Shown here piece after piece: positions 1-8,029 of a stretch of DNA of 19,701 nt. Every line of letters starts with the position of its first letter. Positions within the stretch are counted from its first letter, which is position 1. The stretch covers positions 1-19,701 of the forward strand of contig JAITPT010000324.1 in NCBI GenBank assembly GCA_031289285.1, in the 5' to 3' direction. The notes under the pieces are model-generated. The model made no database searches. It was given only the letters and a program-made list of their open reading frames with translations, and had not been told where the DNA came from. Made by a program: the position numbers and the translations under genes. This DNA comes from Puniceicoccales bacterium. Lineage in GTDB: Bacteria; Verrucomicrobiota; Verrucomicrobiia; Opitutales; UBA953.

Positions 1-205
1 TCTCTCTACCTACATCTCCCCCCCCCGACCCGCCCCGCCCACCCCCCCCCCCCCCCCCCCGCCCCCCGCTTCCGCGTGCTTCGCGACCACGCGCCCCTCC
101 TCCCCTACCGCACACCCCCGCATATCCGCCGAGTTCACCCCAGCCTCCCCTCCCAGCCCCTCTCGCCCACCCCGCAACCCTCAACCCCCAAACACTCCAT
201 CTAAA
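1..205. other. C-rich, G-poor leader upstream of the four-gene cluster, with long C homopolymers
   Basis: No credible reading frame is seen here. The plus strand is overwhelmingly C with very few G. It includes a run of 9 C (18-26) and a run of 19 C (42-60), separated and followed by short C blocks at about 29-40 and 62-67. The complementary strand therefore has many closely spaced G runs, which could fold as a G-quadruplex (an i-motif on the plus strand). From about 100 to 205 the sequence stays pyrimidine-rich and runs into the ATG at 206 without a Shine-Dalgarno-like purine block. I could not pick out a convincing -35/-10 promoter. The homopolymer could also be an assembly or sequencing problem. 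Confidence 0.6.
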
Positions 206-3200
206 ATGAACCCAGAAAACCCAAATAACGCGCCGCCCACCAATCTCGAAGACAAAAGTTTCCCCATTTTTAACCCCGAAAAAATCGGGAAGTACATCCG
301 TGAGAAACTCGGTTTCCGTGCAGCATTAGCAGAGAATTACACCCAAACAGACATCGCCTTTCTTTTCCAATTTATCGGCTTTTCGGAATCGGAAGGTCGC
401 TTCAGCAAGTATCTCGAATACGATTTGGAAACAATGTCAAAATTCGGGACGATCTTGGATAACGCCACACAGGAAGAAAAAAGAAAATTGCCAAACGGCA
501 TCTACCCAACTCAATGGAAGCAATTCCGAAAAAACGATCTGCACATCCCCATTCAGAATTCCTCTTTTTGCAACGAATTTTTGAAACACCTCTGGCTGAC
601 AAAAAATCCCAAAAAGGAAAGGGCGGAAAATTATCAGAAAATGCTAAATCGCCTTAACTCAAGCGATGTGCTTGATCAACAAGGAATTCCTGAGACGATT
701 AAAAAGATAAAAGCAGAACCGCTTCAAACCGTTCAAGATTTTCTTAATTATTTCCTCGATGTCCAGAAAGAAATCTCCAAGGAAAGTTGGGAAACAGATT
801 TGGCGAAAAAGCAATGGAAAACATGGCTATTCGAAGCATTTTATCTGATCGAACTCCACGTGGCGATAGAAGACAAGACCACGTCCTTTGAACCCAGTTT
901 GCATGGCGCAGGGGCAGAAGCAAAACCAAAGTTGTGGGGAGAGTTGAAGGGCACAATCAAGGAAATAAGGAAAAACAGATGGCTACAGTATTTCGAGGAG
1001 TTCGGCGACAGAACTGAGGCATACGAGGAATGGCAAAAAGACATTCAAGAGTTTATAGATAATATAGATGAGACTCCACGCGAAAGAGAACGTTTTGAAG
1101 ACCGTTTAAAAGCCCTCGTTAAAAAATTTAAAGACGACAGCAAAGCGGTTGCAAATCTACCCGGAGGCGACAAGAATACGCAAGACAAGAACACGATTGA
1201 CAAACTTCTTGAAGAAGTAAAAGAAGCACAAAATACACTTAGATTTATCTCAAAAATCTCCAGAAGCGACGTGGCAAAAATGGCATTTCAAAACCGAGTG
1301 GCACAATTAGGGATTGATGTGAAAGAGGTGGAAATCCGCTGGAAACAATTGGATGAAACAAAGGACTTTGAAAAAGATTTTGGGGCATTAGAAACTGCCC
1401 AAGGCAAACTAAAGGCAAATGTCAAAAATCTCTCTGAACACCTGAGATTTCGTTACGAAATGCCAACCGAAGGGTTTCCTGAATCAGAGAAAAAAACAAA
1501 GGACGAACAAACTGAAGAAAAACTAGTAAGGAAAATAAAAACAGCAACGAATTCACTTGAAGAAAAACAAACAAGAATGGACGACGCCTTCAAGCGTGTG
1601 AACGCCGAAATGAAGCCCTCCAAGTTCAAAACCGAACCGACCAGTTCTTGCTTGAAGAGTTTTGCAAATTTTCGGCTTGATGAACTCGGCTATAATTTTT
1701 CCCCCATTTGCCCTTGGGGTATCCCGTTGGGCTTTGTCTATGTCTCCAACCTCCTCGCCCCAGAAAAACAATCACTCATCTTCGACATCATTACCGAAAT
1801 AACAAGCCAATACTGGAAAGATTGCTTTTTTAATTGCGTCATCGAAGAAATCCAATCAGGAAAAGACAGAGACAAGGCCATCTTAGAAAGTTTCAAAAAA
1901 AACACGAGATGGATTGCCCCCTTCTATGAAATGCGTAAACTTAAAAAATTTGAATTATCTTTTACCATCGGAGAAAATAGACTAAAAATATACTACCCGC
2001 AACGCCTCCCTGAAAATTTGCAAAAAGAACTCAACAATGAATACCCCAATCCTGTCAATACGCATTCTCCAGCAGACTTCCCTGAAAATGAATACCTAAC
2101 AGGCCAATTTGGAATTGGAGAATTGAAACACTATATTTGGGAAGTTCGGGAGCGCATCTCAAATCTCTCGACTGCCTTCCGCCAAAAAAGCATCGAATCT
2201 GCCAAGACTGCCATCATGGCACGAAATGGAAGCCATAATTTAGGTAGCCATGTCATGGCATACCTGAAATCAGAATTAACCTCGGTGGAGACCATTCTTG
2301 AGAAAAACGTTTTGCGCGAATTGCTCGTCACAACGGCATGGGATAGTCTTGAGAAGAATTTATCCAATGTCGCGGAGACAATCAAAAGACTGGACAGTAT
2401 AAAAGAGGTTACGGAAACATTAGAACTACCCGTTCTTGTCGGCCTCGGGCGTTTTATTACCTACTTGCAAGAGCGTCAAGACTACATTGCCACCGTGTCA
2501 ACAAATTATATCCCGCCCAATGGCACAATCGCATTCAAAGATGCCATTTACGACGAGATCAACATGGATTGGCGTTGGGAACGCCACGGTAACGGTTCGA
2601 ATCAACAATCTCTTCGCGGCAGAAAACCTGAAAACATCCTCATGAAGTTTATTGCCTATTCAGAAGGATACACAAAAAAACCAAAACAAAAATCTTCTGC
2701 CCGCGTTGCGCTAAAAGCAAATGACGATTCCCTTGTTATCAAGTTCGGAAACTTCGACGGAAGCCCAATATCAAAAGTAATCGAAGAAAAAAAGGAGGAC
2801 GGCAAAAATGATTTCAAACGCCTACGCAATTTAGAAATCGCCATCCCCGGAAGCATCATCGGGAGACAGGCATTCTTCTCCATTATCGAAAACATTATTC
2901 GCAATGCCGCAAAACACAGCATAAAAGGACCTGAAGCAAAATTGGAAATTGTCATGGATGTTTTGACTGTGGATGAATTAGCGCAAAATAATTTTATTGG
3001 TCGTGAAATTGGTAAATATAAAAAATATTCATGGAAATATCATATTTTTTCCATCACCAACAAACTGCGCAACAATTTTGCAGCAATAGATAAGATTTAC
3101 GATGGAATCAATGACGACTACATCAATGAAGACGGGCACATGAAGGACGATTACAAGGGCATCAAAGAGATGCGTATTTCTGCGGCATGGCTACGTAGTT

Positions 3201-4813
3201 TCAAGATAGACAGCGACATCCCCACCGACGAGCCGCCCGCATTGTGCGTCTTGCCCGCAGACTACAAGACCGAGAATGGAGTTGAGACATGCGCAATCCA
3301 ATACATCCTTTGCCTTCCCAAACCCAAGAAGGTTGCCTTGGTGCTTTCCGACGAGAGCTACAAAAAATGCGCTGGAAATTTTCCCGAAAAATTGGAATTT
3401 TTTCGCGAATATGGCTGGCGGGCTGTAAAGAAAAGCGACTTTGGCGGCGAAAATGCGAACTATGAAATGGTAGTGGCAGAGAATGCCACCGTCCGTGCTG
3501 CCATTGAAGCAAATGCGCCCTCGCGCTTAATCAATTGGGAAGAAGTTCCGCACGACCTATCCGCTGAAACGCACTATGCAAAGATTGTCAAGGGGGGAAA
3601 AGTATCTGTCATCCAACTTTTTAATTCTTCGCTGTCAGATAAACAGAACACGGATTTGCCCGCAAAAAATGAGACGATACCATCCGTCATGAGACAAGAC
3701 AACTTAGCTGACGGCATAGCCGAAATCCTGAACTCCACAAACTCCAAAGAAACGCTCTCCCGTTACGAAGAATTATTTTACAAGACATGGTGCAATAAGA
3801 TAGTCCAAACTCCAAAACGCGCCCATTTCCCCAAATTGCTTATCCACGACGATCTGACAGCTGATTTAAAGACAAAGGAATACAAAAATCAAAACAAGGA
3901 TTTGCAAAATGAAGATGTGAAAATTGAACTCAACGCCGCCTCTGCTGCTCTACCACGTTGTGGCTTCGCAGGGAATATTAACTTCACCACGCATTATCAG
4001 GGGCGCGCAATGGACGATGCTCGCGGCGGAGAAAGAAAGACAGCTCTTTTCGCAGAGAGCATTTCCGGCGCAGATTCATCCGACCGCTACATTCGCTACA
4101 ATACATGGACGCCGACTTGGTATTACAAAACGATCGCAGCAAGTTTGGCGCGGGTCGCCATCTTCGACGAGCGCCTGTTCAACGACTTTCATGCTACTCC
4201 GCACACCTCCGACAACAACAGCGGGGAACCAAAGTTTCAAATCGCCAAAGCTCAGCGTTTATATGAAAAACGAGTCTGGTTTTACAATTTTGATTTCCCA
4301 ATGTCGGGAAAGAAAATTGCCCTACTCGGCTATAACCTCCCCATTGTAGAAGATTTGTCGGCATTCGAGCCTGCAAAAAAAGCGAACTACAAGATTACTA
4401 CCTTAGGGCATATCACGCGGAACAACGCAGGGAAATTCAGTTTTGAACCCCAAGAGGGAATGAATCTAAAGAACAAATTTGATTTCCTTGTTATCCACCA
4501 AGGGCTTTTGGATAAAATCTACGAATTTTTTGGAATTAAGGGAGAAACAGAACAAAAGGCAAAAAAACAAAAAGAGGAATTCATTCGCGATTTCCATCGC
4601 CAGTTTTCTGCGACCCCGACAGACGCACATCAGTCCTATCTCCCGAATCTCATCATCCACTCTGGACGTTCCAAACCCAGCGAAATGGATATGCCCTTCA
4701 AACAACCCTTTCTGCAATTTGCCGCTATCGAAAACGCAGTCAAAGACTGCAAACACCTCCTCATGGAACTTCTCTTCTCCTCTCACTATGAAAACGATCA
4801 TCGTCATAACTAA
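206..4813 (+). CDS. Large histidine-kinase-like ATPase, first gene of a four-gene signalling cluster
   Basis: This 1535-residue protein has no signal peptide or membrane segment. Residues 1 to about 600 are charged and mostly helical and are not recognised. A conserved-looking H-box-like segment NGSHNLGSH lies at residues 674-682 (H677, H682), followed by a helix-rich stretch like a dimerisation domain. An HATPase N-box, ENIIRNAAKHS, is at 895-905, and a G2-like GIKEMRISAAWLR starts at 985. Where the G1 box (DxGxG) is expected the sequence reads SITNKL (949-954), so the nucleotide site looks divergent. Downstream are two receiver-like alpha/beta stretches. One begins KKVALVLSD (about 1041-1049). 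The other has ARVAIFDER (D1321, E1322, R1323), FLVIHQG (about 1427-1433) and LIIHSGRSKP (1482-1491). The likely role is a cytosolic sensor kinase feeding the receiver protein two genes downstream. The ATG at 206 is the first in frame after the C-rich leader, and no Shine-Dalgarno is visible. The kinase-like fold is fairly sure; autophosphorylation is inferred. Confidence 0.85.
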   Translation: MNPENPNNAPPTNLEDKSFPIFNPEKIGKYIREKLGFRAALAENYTQTDIAFLFQFIGFSESEGRFSKYLEYDLETMSKFGTILDNATQEEKRKLPNGIYPTQWKQFRKNDLHIPIQNSSFCNEFLKHLWLTKNPKKERAENYQKMLNRLNSSDVLDQQGIPETIKKIKAEPLQTVQDFLNYFLDVQKEISKESWETDLAKKQWKTWLFEAFYLIELHVAIEDKTTSFEPSLHGAGAEAKPKLWGELKGTIKEIRKNRWLQYFEEFGDRTEAYEEWQKDIQEFIDNIDETPRERERFEDRLKALVKKFKDDSKAVANLPGGDKNTQDKNTIDKLLEEVKEAQNTLRFISKISRSDVAKMAFQNRVAQLGIDVKEVEIRWKQLDETKDFEKDFGALETAQGKLKANVKNLSEHLRFRYEMPTEGFPESEKKTKDEQTEEKLVRKIKTATNSLEEKQTRMDDAFKRVNAEMKPSKFKTEPTSSCLKSFANFRLDELGYNFSPICPWGIPLGFVYVSNLLAPEKQSLIFDIITEITSQYWKDCFFNCVIEEIQSGKDRDKAILESFKKNTRWIAPFYEMRKLKKFELSFTIGENRLKIYYPQRLPENLQKELNNEYPNPVNTHSPADFPENEYLTGQFGIGELKHYIWEVRERISNLSTAFRQKSIESAKTAIMARNGSHNLGSHVMAYLKSELTSVETILEKNVLRELLVTTAWDSLEKNLSNVAETIKRLDSIKEVTETLELPVLVGLGRFITYLQERQDYIATVSTNYIPPNGTIAFKDAIYDEINMDWRWERHGNGSNQQSLRGRKPENILMKFIAYSEGYTKKPKQKSSARVALKANDDSLVIKFGNFDGSPISKVIEEKKEDGKNDFKRLRNLEIAIPGSIIGRQAFFSIIENIIRNAAKHSIKGPEAKLEIVMDVLTVDELAQNNFIGREIGKYKKYSWKYHIFSITNKLRNNFAAIDKIYDGINDDYINEDGHMKDDYKGIKEMRISAAWLRSFKIDSDIPTDEPPALCVLPADYKTENGVETCAIQYILCLPKPKKVALVLSDESYKKCAGNFPEKLEFFREYGWRAVKKSDFGGENANYEMVVAENATVRAAIEANAPSRLINWEEVPHDLSAETHYAKIVKGGKVSVIQLFNSSLSDKQNTDLPAKNETIPSVMRQDNLADGIAEILNSTNSKETLSRYEELFYKTWCNKIVQTPKRAHFPKLLIHDDLTADLKTKEYKNQNKDLQNEDVKIELNAASAALPRCGFAGNINFTTHYQGRAMDDARGGERKTALFAESISGADSSDRYIRYNTWTPTWYYKTIAASLARVAIFDERLFNDFHATPHTSDNNSGEPKFQIAKAQRLYEKRVWFYNFDFPMSGKKIALLGYNLPIVEDLSAFEPAKKANYKITTLGHITRNNAGKFSFEPQEGMNLKNKFDFLVIHQGLLDKIYEFFGIKGETEQKAKKQKEEFIRDFHRQFSATPTDAHQSYLPNLIIHSGRSKPSEMDMPFKQPFLQFAAIENAVKDCKHLLMELLFSSHYENDHRHN

Positions 4814-5522
4814 AATCAACGAATACGCCGATATCGCCGACCATCCGTTCGTGGCGGCGAAAGCACTCCACCTCACCGAGGGGGCGTTGTTCGACTTCCT
4901 TGTGAAGTGCGGACTCCCCTGCGGCTCGTCCCTCCAAATAGAGGACGACGTGGAGAGGTTGGAGAAATGGGCCAAGACCCCCATTGATTTCAATGACTTA
5001 GAAAAAATAAACCAGATTATCAACCAACAAAAACTCGATTTTGCAAAGAGTTTTCTCCTCGATACAGAAGAACTCGAAGAAAAAGAAAGGGGAACCGAAA
5101 TTTTCCCTTCTGTGCTTGAGTATCGCAAGACCCAAATCGGCGACACGCAATATTACATCCTACCGTGCTACTGCTCATATTCCCAAAGCCCTTCTTTCTT
5201 GCGATATGCCCCTGATGAAATTGACGAAGAAACTAACCATCCCTATCGCAAAGGGCTACTTCAGGCGATACAAAAACAATTTTTGCCTCTTCCGAATGAC
5301 GAAAAAAACATGATTCGCATTCATAAGCCCGAATGGGACGCGCCAGACATCGTCCCAGAAGAATTAGCACCCTATCTCAAACACATTCACTCTTTCCATC
5401 ACAATGATGCTGTTCATCAAGAAATGCGCGATTTGCGTAATAAGCCTGTATCACCTATCGGACAATCCCACGCTACACTGCCAGAACTTGCCGACGCACG
5501 CAAACCGCCATCGGCTCAATAG
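4788..5522 (+). CDS. Unrecognised 244-residue cytosolic protein, second gene of the cluster
   Basis: I do not recognise this family. The open frame extends upstream inside the preceding gene. I chose the ATG at 4788 because it gives a plausible beta-strand start (MKTIIVITKINEYADIADH) and overlaps the kinase-like gene by only 26 bases, suggesting translational coupling. The protein is soluble. Residues about 20-65 resemble a small helical module (KALHLTEGALFDFLVKCGLP, then an acidic helix). A central segment with a Cys/Tyr-rich stretch (YYILPCYCSYS) follows, then a Pro- and His-containing C-terminal part that looks partly disordered (ending RKPPSAQ). There are no catalytic motifs that I can name. 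Its place between the kinase-like and receiver genes suggests a sensor accessory, adaptor or inhibitor of the relay; that is inference from context only. It shares the A+T-rich composition of its neighbours. Confidence 0.8.
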   Translation: MKTIIVITKINEYADIADHPFVAAKALHLTEGALFDFLVKCGLPCGSSLQIEDDVERLEKWAKTPIDFNDLEKINQIINQQKLDFAKSFLLDTEELEEKERGTEIFPSVLEYRKTQIGDTQYYILPCYCSYSQSPSFLRYAPDEIDEETNHPYRKGLLQAIQKQFLPLPNDEKNMIRIHKPEWDAPDIVPEELAPYLKHIHSFHHNDAVHQEMRDLRNKPVSPIGQSHATLPELADARKPPSAQ

Positions 5523-5558
5523 CCACTACACTCATTTCACACCAAATCTACAAACATT

Positions 5559-7994
5559 ATGCCCATAATCTATCACGCCACTTACAACATCACACTCGGA
5601 ACTTTTGGCATTGAGGAAGACATTGCGTCTGCTACTGCTCTGGGTATTTCTTTTTCAGACAATGAAATAAAATTGCTGAACTGGCTCAAAAAATATAAGG
5701 GCACCCCCAGTGAAAAAACAAAAGAAAGCAAAAAGGATAAAATCAGTCTTTATGTCGTCTATCACCCAGACGCTGATTTCTGGGCGGAAGAGAAAATTGA
5801 AGCAGAGGAAAAACACCATCTATTTTCCCAGTATTTGTTTCTCTACGATGACGAACGCAAGGCGAACTTGCTACGGGAAATGAAAAGCGAGGAAAAAATA
5901 ATCTATAAAGACTACAAGAACGAGGGCAAATTAGCGAGCGTAGAGGTTACGGAACACAGTATTCATCAGATATTCACCAAGAGTGTAAACCGGTATAACT
6001 GGCCTCGCGTCGTTAAGCATTCGTCTCTCCCAATGCTGCCGATGATTCACATAACAGACGAAGATTTCCTCAATGATGAAATTGTTAAAAAGAAACGAGA
6101 AAATAACATCTTTGTCCCACGTTATATCCGTATCTTGGACAGTAGCATCTGGAATCATTATGTCCCGCATGAAATAGAGACAGGGGAGAAATTCGAAAAA
6201 CGCTTTGGAGATGCGTTAATGTCAATAACCACTTCCGCCGAGCAAAAACTTTACAATTTAACGACTGCAAAAGAAGAGGCGGATTTTAAAGCACGCCTGT
6301 TATTTGAGTCCTATGTGGAAGGTGACCATCATGGGGACCATATTTCCCCGTTCTTATTTCACTCCCAAAGAAAAATGAAGGAAGAGAAAGAAAAAGCTGT
6401 CAATTACATCGCTGAATTTTCTCGTGGGAAATCCTTGACATGGCGTTTTCTTTTCGTTGATGACTACGCACATAAGCCACTCAAGGGACATCCTGACCTT
6501 TCTGGTCCTCCCGAAGATGCACAATCACGATATCCGACACGACTTAAAATCCTTGGGCAAGTCCTTTCTGAATACGCCGATTTAGAATTTAAACAGAAGT
6601 CAGACGGTGCTACAACTTCGAAAACTCCGTGCAGGAATAAAGCAAAATCAATAGGGACGATTGAAATATATTCTGTTCCGACCCTAACCGAGGCAAAGGA
6701 AATGGTATTTGAAAGGCGTTTTGACATGATACTTTTAGATTATCTTATTGTAGAAAACGAACAGCCAAAATTTTCGCATGAACTCTTGCGAGAGGTGAAC
6801 ATGTTTTTGGATGAAACAAAAACAACAGCCGAAAGGGAAGCATATTTTGCCGACCCCTGCATAGAGAAAAATGAAATTTTGGGAAACACTGTGCCGGAAA
6901 GAGAAGAAAGATGGAAAAAGGCAAGAGGCATTTTTAAACGTTTCTGGTTTTTCAACGTTAGCACATTTTACACCGCCGTAAGCCAATCGCTATATGCGAG
7001 AGGGTTCATGACGGAAACAAGATACTGGCGTATTCACCGTGGGGCATGCCCGACAAACACACCCGAATTATTTTCTTATTTTCTTTTTACGTTCATGGGC
7101 GCACAACTCAGAACGCTCACAGAGCTTCCGGGTAATTTTCGTGCTTTCTCACCGAAAAATGGAGTGACAGAAAACCGCATAATCACACTCCTTGATCTCT
7201 TGCGCCTAATTTACACGCCGAAGAAAAACGAGAATAACGAAGGCAATTCGATGGTTCGTTTTCAAGCGATTAAATTTTTTCCTGCACTCTTGCAATTACG
7301 GGAATACTACAGGAGACTTCTTAGAGATGTCGAATACCTCGGCGCGAGCGAAAAAGGAATAACTGAAAATGATAAAAAAGAATACAATAAATTGAATAGG
7401 GCAGAAAGAGCAAAAATGTTAAAAGATAACTGTAACGAGCAAGGCTCTCCATTGATCTTATCTCTTTTCCCCGACATCGTTTATTACGGCGAGGCATTCT
7501 GGGAACATGTGATGCACTTGGTTTATTTAACCGCATACGGCTTATTGCGGCAATGGGAGGAATTACGCGACGAATTTTTCTTCGTGAAAGGAAACCTGGA
7601 AGAAGCGGAAAAAGAAATGAAGGAAATTGAAAAATTGGCTGCTGAACGCAAGAAGAAAATAGTGCATGAACTAACAATCGAAATGGAAGGGTTAAAAGGA
7701 AAAAATAAAAAACTTAACAACGAAAACGAAAGACTTAGAAAAAACGGTAAAAAATTAGCAACGGACATAGCAAAACAATCCGGGAGAGAGGAATTGGAAA
7801 AACTGCAAGAAACAAAGGATAGAACAAACGAAGCAATCGAGGAACAAACAAAAGAAATGGAAGAATTAAACGCAAAAATGGACAAATTGAAAGAGGATAT
7901 AAACGAACTGGAGAAAACGCAAAAAGAACATCTTCCGGTGACTACCCTTATCTTGAATTACATTGCCAGTTTGCGGCACCTCGGAACCAACTAA
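5559..7994 (+). CDS. Receiver-domain protein with C-terminal coiled coil, third gene of the cluster
   Basis: This 811-residue soluble protein has an unrecognised N-terminal part (1 to about 295). A receiver-like domain follows. It starts with the acidic pair in WRFLFVDDY (D301, D302), and the expected phosphoacceptor is in FDMILLDYL (D394). The conserved Ser/Thr strand is WFFNVST (S468, T469), and a closing segment HRGACPTNTPELF (from H493) stands where the Lys-Pro strand normally sits. The conserved Lys is not obvious. Insertions of several dozen residues separate the strands, so the domain is much larger than a typical receiver of about 120 residues. Residues about 670-790 form a long Glu/Lys-rich heptad coiled coil, and the protein ends with a short hydrophobic helix. 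No DNA-binding output domain is visible, so transcription control is unlikely; a protein-protein or membrane-directed output fits better. The ATG at 5559 lies 36 bases after the previous stop. It is presumably the phosphoryl acceptor for the kinase-like protein encoded upstream (inference). Confidence 0.85.
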   Translation: MPIIYHATYNITLGTFGIEEDIASATALGISFSDNEIKLLNWLKKYKGTPSEKTKESKKDKISLYVVYHPDADFWAEEKIEAEEKHHLFSQYLFLYDDERKANLLREMKSEEKIIYKDYKNEGKLASVEVTEHSIHQIFTKSVNRYNWPRVVKHSSLPMLPMIHITDEDFLNDEIVKKKRENNIFVPRYIRILDSSIWNHYVPHEIETGEKFEKRFGDALMSITTSAEQKLYNLTTAKEEADFKARLLFESYVEGDHHGDHISPFLFHSQRKMKEEKEKAVNYIAEFSRGKSLTWRFLFVDDYAHKPLKGHPDLSGPPEDAQSRYPTRLKILGQVLSEYADLEFKQKSDGATTSKTPCRNKAKSIGTIEIYSVPTLTEAKEMVFERRFDMILLDYLIVENEQPKFSHELLREVNMFLDETKTTAEREAYFADPCIEKNEILGNTVPEREERWKKARGIFKRFWFFNVSTFYTAVSQSLYARGFMTETRYWRIHRGACPTNTPELFSYFLFTFMGAQLRTLTELPGNFRAFSPKNGVTENRIITLLDLLRLIYTPKKNENNEGNSMVRFQAIKFFPALLQLREYYRRLLRDVEYLGASEKGITENDKKEYNKLNRAERAKMLKDNCNEQGSPLILSLFPDIVYYGEAFWEHVMHLVYLTAYGLLRQWEELRDEFFFVKGNLEEAEKEMKEIEKLAAERKKKIVHELTIEMEGLKGKNKKLNNENERLRKNGKKLATDIAKQSGREELEKLQETKDRTNEAIEEQTKEMEELNAKMDKLKEDINELEKTQKEHLPVTTLILNYIASLRHLGTN

Positions 7995-8029
7995 CACTCA
8001 ACCCACACGCCACCTAAAAACCAGAGAAC

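Noticed and set aside
3924..4349. A 141-codon frame inside the kinase-like gene
   Set aside because: It lies wholly within a long gene in another frame and has no independent start context or domain.
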